Assembly (NCBI GenBank): GCA_024693325.1
Contig: JAILLA010000029.1
Coordinates: forward strand, 42,168 to 106,167
Direction: 5' to 3'
DNA: 64,000 nucleotides
Source: Solobacterium sp.
GTDB lineage: Bacteria > Bacillota_I > Bacilli_A > Erysipelotrichales > Erysipelotrichaceae
Shown here one piece after another: positions 37,813-47,005 of this stretch. Both the position numbers and the translations under genes were made by a program. A model generated the notes under the pieces. It was not told the DNA's origin, searched no databases, and saw only the letters and a list, made by a program, of their open reading frames with translations. Each line of letters begins with the position of its first letter. Positions within the stretch are counted from its first letter, which is position 1.

Positions 37813-38730
37813 ATGAAACAATTTGTACCTGTAAATAAAGGGCCGGTCGTTATCAAAGAGGCTGCCAGTTCCAACACGATTTCAGACGCATACAAGGATT
37901 CCATTACGATCGCGTATCAGTTTATTGACTCTGTCGAAGCAGATACCACGTTTACTTTCTGCGGCAGAACGCTGCAGGCACCGATCATGGCAGGACCGAT
38001 CGGAGGACAGAAAAAGATCATGGAAGACGGACAGCTGCATTATGCCCGTGCGATCAGTGAAGCAAGGAGTGTTTACTGGACAGACTACCACGATATCAAT
38101 GCCTGGGAAACAATTCTGGCGGAAGGTATTTACGGACTGCGGGTGATCAAACCGCTGGCAGACCTGGATGAATTCATTACTGAGATCAGACATGATGAAC
38201 AGGGAGGCGCACTGGCATTTGCCTCAGACATCGATCACGGACTGACCGTATATGGAACAAAAGACGGCCAGCAGAAACCGTTTGCGCCGAGAACGTCTGC
38301 AGAACTGAAACAGATCGTACAGTCAACATCACTGCCGTTCTACCTGAAAGGTGTTATGAGTGTACATGATGCACTGGCTGCTGCTGAAGCAGGAGCTGCC
38401 GGCATCGTTATTTCCGGACACAACAACCGTTTTCCGTGCGCAGTACCGCCGCTGAAAATACTTCCGGCGATACGTACTGCAGTGGGTGACAGACTGCAGA
38501 TCTTTGTTGACGGGGGATTCAACAACGGATATGACGTATTCAAAGCGCTTGCTTTGGGTGCGGATGGCGTTCTGTGTGCCCGTGCCTTCATGGCTGCGTT
38601 TGCCAAAGGCGGGGAAGAAGGACTGACTAATAAGATACTGGAGATGGGTGCACAGCTGAAGGGAGCGATGGCAAATACCGGATCACCTGACCTGAAACAT
38701 ATCAATCAGGATGCGCTGATCCTTCCTTAA
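37813..38730 (+). CDS. FMN-dependent alpha-hydroxy-acid oxidizing protein homologue (divergent)
   Basis: A 305-aa TIM-barrel protein of the lactate oxidase / glycolate oxidase family, shorter than the usual ~350-390 aa. Family strands are clear: LQAPIMAGPIGGQKK, PFYLKGVMSVHDALAAAEAGAAGIVISGHNNRFP, LQIFVDGGFNNGYDVFKALALGADGVLCARAFM. The catalytic SNHGGRQ reads SGHNNRF, so the His and Arg are kept. The phosphate-binding RRG that follows DGG is replaced by NNG. Substrate unknown, perhaps not a simple hydroxy acid. AAAGGAGACTGATC precedes the ATG. Monocistronic, ended by a strong terminator. Confidence 0.75.
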   Translation: MKQFVPVNKGPVVIKEAASSNTISDAYKDSITIAYQFIDSVEADTTFTFCGRTLQAPIMAGPIGGQKKIMEDGQLHYARAISEARSVYWTDYHDINAWETILAEGIYGLRVIKPLADLDEFITEIRHDEQGGALAFASDIDHGLTVYGTKDGQQKPFAPRTSAELKQIVQSTSLPFYLKGVMSVHDALAAAEAGAAGIVISGHNNRFPCAVPPLKILPAIRTAVGDRLQIFVDGGFNNGYDVFKALALGADGVLCARAFMAAFAKGGEEGLTNKILEMGAQLKGAMANTGSPDLKHINQDALILP

Positions 38731-38746
38731 GGACCAGAGAACCAAG

Positions 38747-38772
38747 GAGCATTGTCAGGATGCTCTTTTTTT
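38747..38772 (+). terminator. Rho-independent terminator after the FMN enzyme gene
   Basis: GAGCAT and ATGCTC form a stem with a TGTCAGG loop, then seven Ts. Confidence 0.88.
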
Positions 38773-38922
38773 CGGAATGGAGAAAAAAACGGAACGATTC
38801 CCGTAACAAAGAACCGGTCAGTCAGATCGTGCGCCTGAACACAGTAACTTTTTACAAAGGAATGACCATGACTCGCAAAAATCGAATATCCACGATAAGA
38901 TATTATTATAGACGGAGGGCAT

Positions 38923-39990
38923 GTGGGCAGTTTCGAGATCTTTTATCATCAGCTGAAGAAATACACCGGTAATGATGAGTGTGTTGTCATTCCGGAAGGT
39001 ATTACAGAGATCAAAGATTATGCTTTTTCGGACTGCAGCAGTCTGAAGAAAATCATTATTCCGGATCATGTAACGGATATCGGCGATTATGCGTTTTATG
39101 AATGCCGGCATCTTGAAGTAATAGAAATTTCATCTTCTGTCAGATATATGGGACAGGGAGTTTTCTGCCGCTGCAATTCGCTGAAAAAGATCGTGCTTCC
39201 CAAATATCTGACATCAGTCAGCAGACTGATGTTTTATCACTGTGTGTCACTTGAAGAAGTGACTCTGCCGCCATCCTGCCGTACAGTCGGAAAGTCAGCG
39301 TTTGAGAAGTGTTATTCGCTGAAAGAACTGTATCTTCCCGAAACCATCAGAACACTGGAAGATAATGCTTTTGATGACTGTATCGGTCTGCAGAAGCTTG
39401 ACCTTCCTGCATCTTTGGAAACGATCGGCGATCATACATTCTTCAACTGCAGCGCTCTTCGGAAACTTGTGATCGGTCCGGGTATCCGGTCCATCGGAAC
39501 AGGAGCGTTTGAAACGGGAGGCAGGATCAGTGTCAGTATCATGTCTGATCTGCAGCTCCATTCTTCCATGTTTGAAACAAACTGGAACATGAACTGGAAC
39601 TTCGGTGTGAACAGGCATTATAACGGCAAAAACGAAAATAATTACCAGCTGTATGATTCCTATCTGAGCGGCATCCTGTTCCATGAGTGGAAGCCGTCTG
39701 CCGTGCTCGTACTGCTTGTTAACTATCTTGAAACATATGATCTTCATCAGGATCATTCCGCATATGATGAGAAACTCCGTGAAAACATGGACGAATGCAT
39801 CGTTTTCATGATCATGGATCACCGGAACAATGCACTGGAAACAGGAGTCAGGAAACACCTGATCACCAAGGACGTGCTGCAGCCGTATTTCCCACAAATC
39901 AAAGACCGTGAACTGAGGATCCGCCTTATGGATATGCTGTCGGATGCGGAACAGACGGACACGCTTGACGATCTCCTGAAACTTTTGTGA
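38923..39990 (+). CDS. Leucine-rich repeat protein, BspA type
   Basis: A 355-aa protein. Residues ~25-205 hold about eight LRR_5/BspA repeats of ~23 residues (VVIPEGITEIKDYAFSDCSSLKKIIIPDHVTDIGDYAFYEC...). Most BspA proteins are secreted adhesins, but this one has no signal peptide and must be cytoplasmic. Residues ~210-355 are a helical domain ending in LRIRLMDMLSDAEQTDTLDDLLKLL, not recognised. The start is GTG 38923, with GACGGAGGGC just upstream; the ATG two bases earlier is out of frame. It is nine bases from the VWA gene and so first gene of the VWA-MoxR operon, where it may act as binding adaptor. Confidence 0.82.
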   Translation: MGSFEIFYHQLKKYTGNDECVVIPEGITEIKDYAFSDCSSLKKIIIPDHVTDIGDYAFYECRHLEVIEISSSVRYMGQGVFCRCNSLKKIVLPKYLTSVSRLMFYHCVSLEEVTLPPSCRTVGKSAFEKCYSLKELYLPETIRTLEDNAFDDCIGLQKLDLPASLETIGDHTFFNCSALRKLVIGPGIRSIGTGAFETGGRISVSIMSDLQLHSSMFETNWNMNWNFGVNRHYNGKNENNYQLYDSYLSGILFHEWKPSAVLVLLVNYLETYDLHQDHSAYDEKLRENMDECIVFMIMDHRNNALETGVRKHLITKDVLQPYFPQIKDRELRIRLMDMLSDAEQTDTLDDLLKLL

Positions 39991-39999
39991 GAGGAAGCC

Positions 40000-41427
40000 A
40001 TGGACCACGAACTGATCGAAATCAGTGAAGAGATCTTCCGGAATATCATTTCCAGACTGACGCTGCACCTGCGCTTTATGGACATCGCGATCGACCGCTA
40101 TGAATTTATTCCGGATACATTTTCCTTTGAATGCGACGGAAGGTTTTTTCACTATAATCCGATCACCGTGATCCAGATATTCAAAAATGATCCCAACAAA
40201 CTGACCAGAGGATATTTTCATACGGTCATGCACAATATTTTCCAGCATCCTTTTCTTGCTGAACAGTACAATCAGTCCTGCTGGGATATTGCGTGTGATA
40301 TTGCCGTGGAAAACCTGATCCTTGAGTTTGATCTGGACTGCATGCGGCTGGAATCAGACCATGATAAAAAAAGACAGATCGATAAGATCAAAGAGAAGGT
40401 AGATCTGCTTACCGCACAGAAGATCTATCATTACCTGAAAGATGAGCTGACAGGTGATGAACGGAAACTTCTGAAACAGGCGTTCCAGTTTGACGACCAT
40501 ACATCCTGGTATCATATCCGGCAGGTCGAAAGTTCTTCGGAACAGCTGTTCGGGGATGAAACGCATGATAATCCATCCAAGGCGACCAACAACCGCTTTG
40601 ACAAAGCCTCGCATGACAGCGACAGTGACAGTTCTGACAGGCAGAAGGAATCATCCGACGAAGAAGCACTGATCGAGCAGATGAAGAATACGATGAAGGA
40701 CTGGCAGGATATCTCGGAAAAGATCGAACTGGACCTTGAAACATTCCATAAAGAATACGGGGATAAATACGAAACACTGGTGCAGTCCCTGGAAAAACTG
40801 CATAAAGAAAAGTACAGCTACGAACAGTTCCTGCAGAAGTTCATGGTGATCGGCGAAAAGATGGTGATCAACGATGATGAGTTTGACTACATCTTCTACA
40901 TATACGGACTGAAGCTGTACGGGAATCTTCCGCTGATCGAGCCTCTGGAATACAAGGAGACCAGGGCACTGAAGGAACTGGTCATTGCCATTGATACATC
41001 CGGTTCCGTACAGGGAGATATGGTCCAGGGGTTCCTGCAGAAAACATACAACATTCTTTCTCAGACAGAGCAGTTCTTCTCCAGGTACTGCGTGCGCATC
41101 ATCCAGTGCGACATGAAAATACAGGACGAGGCGCTGATCACATCGGCATTGGAATTTGAAAACTACATCGAGCATGTTCAGATCCTCGGACTGGGCGGAA
41201 CGGATTTCAGACCGGTGTTTGACTACATCAGCGATAAGATCCGGAATCATGAGATCACGGAACTTGGAGGCTTGATCTATTTTACAGACGGGGACGGCGT
41301 GTATCCGAAGAGACAGCCGGATTACCGGACGGCATTTGTTTTCCTGGAAGGAAACAAAGATATGACGGTACCCCCGTGGGCGATCAAATACAACATTGAT
41401 GAAGATACGATCAAAGGAGGATTCTGA
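40000..41427 (+). CDS. VWA-domain protein with degenerate metallopeptidase-like N domain (DUF2201 type)
   Basis: A 475-aa protein. The N-terminal region has HTVMHNIFQH (His74, His78, His83), the HExxH-x4-H motif of the VWA-like metallopeptidase family with Thr in place of the catalytic Glu. Residues ~200-235 are a Ser/Asp-rich linker (SHDSDSDSSDRQKESSDEEA), then a coiled-coil stretch. A VWA domain starts near 325: LVIAIDTSGSVQG is the MIDAS DxSxS (Asp332), with GLGGTDFRPVF as the threonine site and YFTDGDGVYP. It lies between the LRR and MoxR genes and its stop overlaps the MoxR ATG (TGATG). MoxR-VWA pairs act as chaperones in assembly or activation of partner complexes. Confidence 0.8.
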   Translation: MDHELIEISEEIFRNIISRLTLHLRFMDIAIDRYEFIPDTFSFECDGRFFHYNPITVIQIFKNDPNKLTRGYFHTVMHNIFQHPFLAEQYNQSCWDIACDIAVENLILEFDLDCMRLESDHDKKRQIDKIKEKVDLLTAQKIYHYLKDELTGDERKLLKQAFQFDDHTSWYHIRQVESSSEQLFGDETHDNPSKATNNRFDKASHDSDSDSSDRQKESSDEEALIEQMKNTMKDWQDISEKIELDLETFHKEYGDKYETLVQSLEKLHKEKYSYEQFLQKFMVIGEKMVINDDEFDYIFYIYGLKLYGNLPLIEPLEYKETRALKELVIAIDTSGSVQGDMVQGFLQKTYNILSQTEQFFSRYCVRIIQCDMKIQDEALITSALEFENYIEHVQILGLGGTDFRPVFDYISDKIRNHEITELGGLIYFTDGDGVYPKRQPDYRTAFVFLEGNKDMTVPPWAIKYNIDEDTIKGGF

Positions 41428-42908
41428 TGGATATCAAGCAGGCAAAAAAACAGATCAGGAATGCAGTACTGGCATACTGCACCAGGAATGAGTATGGAGA
41501 ATTCAGGATCCCTGTTTCCAAACAGAGACCGGTCTTTCTGGTCGGGGCTCCCGGTATCGGAAAAACAGCGATCGTAGAACAGATCGCAAAGGAACTGGAT
41601 CTGGCGTTTGTTTCCTATTCCATGACCCACCATACACGTCAGAGCGCCCTGGGACTTCCGTTTATTTCGGACCAGGAATATGAAGGGGAAGCGTATAAGG
41701 TGTCGGAATACACGATGTCCGAGATCATTGCGTCTGTTTATGATGAGATCAAGCGGACAGGGAAAAAGGACGGCATCCTGTTCCTCGACGAGATCAACTG
41801 CGTATCCGAAACACTGGCGCCAAGCATGCTGCAGTTCCTGCAGTACAAGACATTCGGAAGACATCAGATCCCCGCAGGCTGGATCGTTGTGACGGCAGGA
41901 AACCCGCCGGCATACAACCGCTCCGTAAGGGAATTCGATGTTGCTATGCTGGACAGACTGAAGAAGATCGAGGTCGAACCTGATTTCGAGGCATGGAAGG
42001 AATTTGCAATCGAAACGCATGTGCATCCGTCTGTTCTTTCATACCTGACGATCAAACCGAATCATTTCTATTCCATTACTTCATCTGTGGACGGTATGCA
42101 GTTTGTTACGGCCAGAGGCTGGGATGACTTGAGCCAGATGATCATGCTGTATGAGATCAACGGTCTGGAAGCGGATATCGATCTGTTCGGGCAGTACCTG
42201 CAGGATGAAAAGATCGCAAAGGATTTTGCCAACTATTACGCGCTGTTCCGGAAATACCAGTCTGATTACCAGGTCGGCGCGATCCTGGACGGTACGGCAG
42301 ACCGGGAGATCAAAGAGCGTGCCTCCGCAGCGAAGTTTGATGAACGGCTCTCGCTGCTGTCACTGCTGCTGTCACAGCTGAATGACGATATCGCACCGGT
42401 CGTTCACAGAGGAGCCTCCCTGAAGGCTGTCCTCAAGAGCATGACCTCAGGAACTGATGATACAGGAGCGCTGCTGAGGGAACAGATCGAAACATACATG
42501 GAAAAGGCTCAGAAAACAGACGGGCAGGACAAGCGGGATACTGCGCTGGATACGATGATGGTATACCGGAAACTGCTGTACGCCTATGAAGCAGACCCGA
42601 AAAAGGAAACGATCCGGGAAGTGCTGAAGAACCAGGTATCTGCCTATAACACAAAAGTTATCAGATGCCAGGAAGAACTCAACAATGCGTTCCTGTTCCT
42701 GGAGGAAACACTCGGAAGCGGACAGGAAATGCTGATATTCGTAACGGAGCTTTCCATCAATCCGAACACATCACAGTTCATATTTGAACATGGCTGTGAG
42801 AAATATTACGAGCACAACAAACGCCTGATGTTTGAAAACAGGCAGGACGAACTGTCAAAGAGGATCGACGCACTGCATCTCAGTGAAGTCGAAACGGCTA
42901 TATCATGA
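41427..42908 (+). CDS. MoxR-type AAA+ ATPase
   Basis: A 493-aa AAA+ protein. Walker A GAPGIGKTA (40-48), Walker B GILFLDEINCVSE, sensor 1 VVTAGNPPAYNRSVREFD, arginine-finger region LDRLKKIEVEPDF. The C-terminal ~230 residues are helical with no recognised domain. MoxR ATPases work with VWA partners, usually encoded beside them, to remodel or load cofactors into protein complexes. Translation is coupled to the VWA gene by overlap. No terminator separates it from the GH4 gene 32 bases on, so partial readthrough is possible. Confidence 0.88.
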   Translation: MDIKQAKKQIRNAVLAYCTRNEYGEFRIPVSKQRPVFLVGAPGIGKTAIVEQIAKELDLAFVSYSMTHHTRQSALGLPFISDQEYEGEAYKVSEYTMSEIIASVYDEIKRTGKKDGILFLDEINCVSETLAPSMLQFLQYKTFGRHQIPAGWIVVTAGNPPAYNRSVREFDVAMLDRLKKIEVEPDFEAWKEFAIETHVHPSVLSYLTIKPNHFYSITSSVDGMQFVTARGWDDLSQMIMLYEINGLEADIDLFGQYLQDEKIAKDFANYYALFRKYQSDYQVGAILDGTADREIKERASAAKFDERLSLLSLLLSQLNDDIAPVVHRGASLKAVLKSMTSGTDDTGALLREQIETYMEKAQKTDGQDKRDTALDTMMVYRKLLYAYEADPKKETIREVLKNQVSAYNTKVIRCQEELNNAFLFLEETLGSGQEMLIFVTELSINPNTSQFIFEHGCEKYYEHNKRLMFENRQDELSKRIDALHLSEVETAIS

Positions 42909-42940
42909 TAGACTGAGTTCAGAAGGAAAAGGAGGACAAA

Positions 42941-44338
42941 ATGGACAAAAAACCTATCAAAATCGTAACGATCGGCGGCGGAAGCAGCTACACACCCGAA
43001 CTGATGGAAGGCTTTATCAAGAGATATGATCAGGTTCCTATCAGAGAGATCTGGCTTTGCGACATTGAAGACGGAAGAGAAAAACTCGAGATCGTCGGTG
43101 CTATGGCACAGCGTATGTGGGATGCTACACCGTATGGTGTTAAAGTTCATCTGACATTTGACAGAAGAGAAGCACTTCCCGGTGCAGACTTCGTCACAAC
43201 ACAGTTCCGCGTAGGTCTGCTGAATGCCCGTATCAAGGATGAAAGGATCCCGCTGTCTTACGGTATGCTCGGTCAGGAGACAAACGGAGCAGGCGGTATG
43301 TTCAAAGCTTTCAGAACGATCCCTGTTATCCTCGGCATCATTGAGGACATGAAGGAACTCTGCCCTGATGCATGGCTGATCAACTTCACAAACCCGTCCG
43401 GAATGGTTACTGAAGCAGCGATCAAATGGGGCGGCTGGAAGAAGACAGTCGGTCTGTGCAATGTACCTGTAGGTGCCCTGATGAAAGAACCTCCTCAGTT
43501 CGGACTGACAGAGCGTGAGTGCATTCATCAGTTTGCCGGTTTGAACCACTTCCATTGGCATAAAGTAACGGATGCCAAGGGAAATGACCTGACAGACAAG
43601 ATCATCAGCAACATGTATGATCCGACTGTTGATGACGGTACACCTGCCAATATTTTCCAGTGCAAGTTCCTGGAAGATCACCTGAGACAGATCCAGCTGA
43701 TCCCGTGCGGATACCACAGATACTACTATATGCATGACGAAATGCTGAAGCATACGATCGAAGAATTCAATACAGTCGGTACACGTGCTCAGCAGGTCAA
43801 GCAGACGGAAGCAGAACTGTTCGAACTGTACAAGGATCCGAACCTGAACTACAAGCCTGAACAGCTTTCCAAGCGCGGCGGAGCTCATTACTCCGATGCT
43901 GCATGTGAATGCATCAACTCCATTTACAATGACACAAGAAGACATATGGTCGTTTCCACACAGAACAACGGAGCGATCAGAGACCTGCCGGATGACTGCA
44001 TCGTTGAAGTCTCCTCAATCATCACAGGCAAAGGCCCGATCCCGATGGCTTGGGGCAAATTCGCACCGAGTGAAAGAGGCTGGGTACAGCTGATGAAAGC
44101 CATGGAAGAATGCGTCATTGAAGCAGCTATCACAGGCAACTACCGTCTTGCGCTCGCTGCATTTGAAATGAACCCGATGGTCGAACACGGACATGTCGCG
44201 CAGACTGTTCTCGATGAACTGCTGGTTGCGCATGAGAAGTATCTGCCTCAGTTCGCTGATAAGATCGCAGAACTCAAGGCCAAAGGCGTTATGCCGAAAG
44301 ATCCGGTCGTACGCGACCTGATGGCACAGGGTCTGTAA
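42941..44338 (+). CDS. 6-phospho-beta-glucosidase, glycoside hydrolase family 4
   Basis: A 465-aa NAD+ and metal-dependent glycosidase. The Rossmann start VTIGGGSSYTPELMEGFI, the family signature GQETNGAGGMFKAFRTIPVI, metal ligands in GLCNVPVG (Cys) and GLNHFHWHK (His) are present. GH4 enzymes use an oxidation-elimination mechanism on 6-phospho-glucosides that enter by a PTS; none is in this window. Best guess is cellobiose- or arbutin-6-phosphate hydrolysis, with an alpha-glucosidase member less likely. AAAGGAGGAC precedes the ATG. Codon use resembles the highly expressed ribosomal genes more than its neighbours. Confidence 0.88.
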   Translation: MDKKPIKIVTIGGGSSYTPELMEGFIKRYDQVPIREIWLCDIEDGREKLEIVGAMAQRMWDATPYGVKVHLTFDRREALPGADFVTTQFRVGLLNARIKDERIPLSYGMLGQETNGAGGMFKAFRTIPVILGIIEDMKELCPDAWLINFTNPSGMVTEAAIKWGGWKKTVGLCNVPVGALMKEPPQFGLTERECIHQFAGLNHFHWHKVTDAKGNDLTDKIISNMYDPTVDDGTPANIFQCKFLEDHLRQIQLIPCGYHRYYYMHDEMLKHTIEEFNTVGTRAQQVKQTEAELFELYKDPNLNYKPEQLSKRGGAHYSDAACECINSIYNDTRRHMVVSTQNNGAIRDLPDDCIVEVSSIITGKGPIPMAWGKFAPSERGWVQLMKAMEECVIEAAITGNYRLALAAFEMNPMVEHGHVAQTVLDELLVAHEKYLPQFADKIAELKAKGVMPKDPVVRDLMAQGL

Positions 44339-44365
44339 TTCAGAGATCCCGGAACGTTGAGCGGA

Positions 44366-44398
44366 AAAGTGTCTGTCTTTACGGACGGACACTTTTTG
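44366..44398 (+). terminator. Rho-independent terminator after the GH4 gene
   Basis: AAAGTGTCTGTC pairs with GACGGACACTTT (12 bp, one wobble) around TTTACG, followed by TT and G. Confidence 0.9.
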
Positions 44399-44457
44399 TG
44401 CAGATTTCAGATATTTCCCGGGAAACTGAGTAGAATAGTACGCAGGAGGTAGTCTTT

Positions 44458-45387
44458 ATGATCGAACTCGGACCCCTGTTCCGCCTTCAGTTCCTGATGT
44501 TTGTGGAAATGGCTGCAGGCTGGGCACTTTGCAAAACGGGGATATTACAGCCGAAGGACAGGAAAGTCCTGTCTGCGCTGGTCGTTAATCTGATGCTGCC
44601 ATGCAATATCGTTGCGGCATTCAATATGAAGATGAGCGGAGAACTTCTCAAACAGTTCATGATGATACTGATCATTTCCATCCTGATCCAGGTGATGTGT
44701 TCGATCGTCGCGTCTCATGCGTACAACCATGAACAGCCGCCTGTCAAAAAGGTACTGCAGTATGCAACTGTCTGCTCCAATTCAGGTTTCCTGGGCAATG
44801 CTGTTGCTGAGTGTGTGTACGGGTCGATGGGACTGGCATTGGGACAGATCTATCTGATCCCCCAGCGTATCATCATGTGGTCCGCAGGCATTTCGTATTT
44901 TACGGAAGGTACGAGCAGAAAAGATGTGATCCTGCGCATCCTGAAGCATCCCTGTATCATTGCCGTGGAACTCGGACTGCTGCGGATGATCTTCCAGATC
45001 CCTGTCCCTCTGGCCGTGGATTCGGTATTATCCAGTCTGGGCAGATGCTCGACACCTCTGATCATGCTGTTTCTCGGTATGATCCTGGCGGAGACCGGAA
45101 TCGGAAATATGATCACAAAGCGCAATCTCGGTTTCAGTGTGATCCGTCTTGTCCTGCTGCCGATGGCTGTACTGGCCGGCTGCTATCTCGCGCACATTGA
45201 CCCGGTGACTGCAGGCCTTTCCGTCCTGCTGACCGCAATGCCTGCCGGAAGTACGACAGCCGTGCTTGCCGAGCAGTATAACGGAGACACGGAGTTTGCC
45301 GCGAACTGTGTGGTACTGACAACACTGCTGTCGATCGCAGTCCTGCCTTTGTGGGTGGTCCTGCTGCAGAAACTGCTTGGCGCCTGA
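44458..45387 (+). CDS. AEC family permease (second copy)
   Basis: A 309-aa ten-helix carrier of the AEC type: FRLQFLMFVEMAAGWALCKTGILQPKDRKVLSALVVNLMLPCNIVAAF, CSNSGFLGNAVAECVYG in the first broken helix, LTAMPAGSTTAVLAEQYNGD in the second. It is only distantly similar to the AEC protein encoded at 3920 (AAAAPVGSNVAVFAQAYDKN in the same place), so the two likely carry different organic anions. AGGAGGTAGTC precedes the ATG. It converges on the nitroreductase gene. Confidence 0.85.
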   Translation: MIELGPLFRLQFLMFVEMAAGWALCKTGILQPKDRKVLSALVVNLMLPCNIVAAFNMKMSGELLKQFMMILIISILIQVMCSIVASHAYNHEQPPVKKVLQYATVCSNSGFLGNAVAECVYGSMGLALGQIYLIPQRIIMWSAGISYFTEGTSRKDVILRILKHPCIIAVELGLLRMIFQIPVPLAVDSVLSSLGRCSTPLIMLFLGMILAETGIGNMITKRNLGFSVIRLVLLPMAVLAGCYLAHIDPVTAGLSVLLTAMPAGSTTAVLAEQYNGDTEFAANCVVLTTLLSIAVLPLWVVLLQKLLGA

Positions 45388-45425
45388 CAGCATCAAAGAC
45401 TGATGGTCTTAACAATATGAAAACA

Positions 45426-45446
45426 ATGCCGGCTCAGCCGGCATTT
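45426..45446. terminator. Bidirectional hairpin between convergent AEC and nitroreductase genes
   Basis: AATGCCGGC and GCCGGCATT form a perfect 9-bp stem with a TCA loop. T tracts on either side are weak. Confidence 0.65.
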
Positions 45447-45464
45447 ATGTGTGTATACAGCTCG

Positions 45465-46058
45465 TCAGCGGACAAATGTGACTTTGTTGCCTCTGCGCTC
45501 CAGGGGTTTCCTGTTCGGCAGTCCGTCTTCTGTATCGGGATAGCCAAGGGCCAATGCCCCGTAAACAAGTTCGCCTTCTTCCAGACCGAGTGATCTCAGA
45601 TAAGGAAGCACGACTTCATTTTCATTGAGCCATTTCAGCTGGTTGATCCAGCAGCTGCCCAGATCCAGTTCGTTCGCTGCCAGATACATGTTTTCAAGCG
45701 CGCAGGAACAATCGGCGATATTGTTGGAATAGCTTTTCAGGTTCGCTGTCAGGATCAGGACAGGCGCATTGTAATGGAATACATATCCTCCTGCTTTGGA
45801 TCTGAGAACGGAGTTGGCCATGGAACGATACATATCTTCCGTGACTTCCATTTTTGCGAATTCACTCTGTGCCATCTCGGCCAGTGTTTTCAGGACTTCT
45901 TTGTTTTGGATGACCAGGAAATGCACGCTCTGACTGTTTCCGCCGCTCGGCGCATATCTGCCGGCCTGCAGGACCTGATCGAGTTTTTCTTCCTCGACCG
46001 GGAAGTCTTTGAACTGTCTTGTGCTTCTGCGTGTCATGATCGCTTCAAATACATTCAT
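45465..46058 (-). CDS. Nitroreductase family protein (FMN oxidoreductase)
   Basis: A 197-aa flavoprotein. MTRRSTRQFKDFPVEEEKLDQVLQAGRYAPSGGNSQSVHFLVI is the FMN-phosphate-binding N terminus (RRSxRxF, APSGxNxQ), and YLRSLGLEEGELVYGALALGYPDTEDGLPNRKPL the usual C-terminal part. It reduces nitro groups, quinones or enones with NAD(P)H; in anaerobes also flavin-dependent hydrogenations. The true substrate is unknown. AAAGGAGCATC precedes the ATG on the minus strand. It is divergent from the TPR-DUF4037 operon. Confidence 0.9.
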   Translation of the reverse strand: MNVFEAIMTRRSTRQFKDFPVEEEKLDQVLQAGRYAPSGGNSQSVHFLVIQNKEVLKTLAEMAQSEFAKMEVTEDMYRSMANSVLRSKAGGYVFHYNAPVLILTANLKSYSNNIADCSCALENMYLAANELDLGSCWINQLKWLNENEVVLPYLRSLGLEEGELVYGALALGYPDTEDGLPNRKPLERRGNKVTFVR

Positions 46059-46183
46059 ATGATCGATGCTCCTTTGTTAAGTTCATTATGCCAAATGTTC
46101 TTCAGTTCAGGTGCCATCATGCTCTGAAATGATGTTAAAGTATTATCCGGACAAATAAGGTATGATTATACAGAGGTACTGAT

Positions 46184-47005
46184 ATGGGTGAATTTTTAAA
46201 GCCGGAAGACTATGTAGAACCGGCATGTCCGCTTTGCGATGATCCGCACAAGGTACAAAGTATACCGCAGCAGCGTATCATTGAAAAAATGGATGAATAC
46301 ATGAGCAGAAGAGATTATGAAGGTGCCGAAAAACATCTTTTATATTGGCTGGAAGAAGCGAAAATGAACCGCGATCTCAGGGGGGAACTGATGCTGAGAA
46401 ACGAACTGATCGGACATTACCGGAAAGTGCAGAACAAGGAAAAAGCGTTTGAGAATATCGATGCGGCGCTTCAGCTGCTGAAGGATCTTGATTTTGAAGG
46501 AACGATCAGTTCCGGTACGACCTATGTCAACTGCGCTACAGCCTGCAACGCGTTCGGCGATAATGTGCGTTCACTAAAACTGTTTGAGCAAGCAAAAGCA
46601 GTATATGAATCTGCTTCCGCTGTTTCGCCGTCACTGATGGGCGGTCTGTACAACAACATGGCACTGACATGCGCGGCTTTGGGAAAGTATGAAGAAGCAT
46701 TGTCATTGTATGAACAGGCATCAGAGGTGATGTCCCATGTGGAAAGCGGTGAACTGGAACAGGCGATCACCTGCCTGAACATGGCCGATACGCTGGAAAA
46801 GATGTACGGCATGGAGCAGGGTGAAAATCGGATCTATGAACTTCTTGATCAGGCGTATGATCTGCTGAAGGAATCGCATGGGGCAGAAGAAGGCTACTAT
46901 GCCTTTGTTATGGAGAAATGCGCGCCGACATTTGCCTACTTCGGGTACTTCATGGCAGCTGAAGAGCTGGAGAAGAAGGCGGAAGAGATCTATGCGCGGG
47001 CTTGA
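46184..47005 (+). CDS. Tetratricopeptide repeat protein paired with DUF4037
   Basis: A 273-aa cytoplasmic protein of helical repeats. CPLCDDPHKVQSIPQQRIIEKMDEYMSRRDYEGAEKHLLYWLEEA opens it, with TPR-like pairs through residue ~200 (GLYNNMALTCAALGKYEEALSLYEQASEVM is the clearest). No catalytic motif. It overlaps the DUF4037 gene by 14 bases, which argues for a complex of the two products. A CPLC pair at the N terminus could bind metal, but no matching second pair is seen. AGAGGTACTG precedes the ATG. Confidence 0.78.
   Translation: MGEFLKPEDYVEPACPLCDDPHKVQSIPQQRIIEKMDEYMSRRDYEGAEKHLLYWLEEAKMNRDLRGELMLRNELIGHYRKVQNKEKAFENIDAALQLLKDLDFEGTISSGTTYVNCATACNAFGDNVRSLKLFEQAKAVYESASAVSPSLMGGLYNNMALTCAALGKYEEALSLYEQASEVMSHVESGELEQAITCLNMADTLEKMYGMEQGENRIYELLDQAYDLLKESHGAEEGYYAFVMEKCAPTFAYFGYFMAAEELEKKAEEIYARA

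Noticed and set aside
38760-38972. 70-aa ORF before the LRR gene
   Set aside because: It begins inside a terminator and overlaps the start of a well-supported gene in another frame.
42806-43945. 379-aa antisense ORF opposite GH4
   Set aside because: Composition is that of a frame shadow; the GH4 gene is certain.
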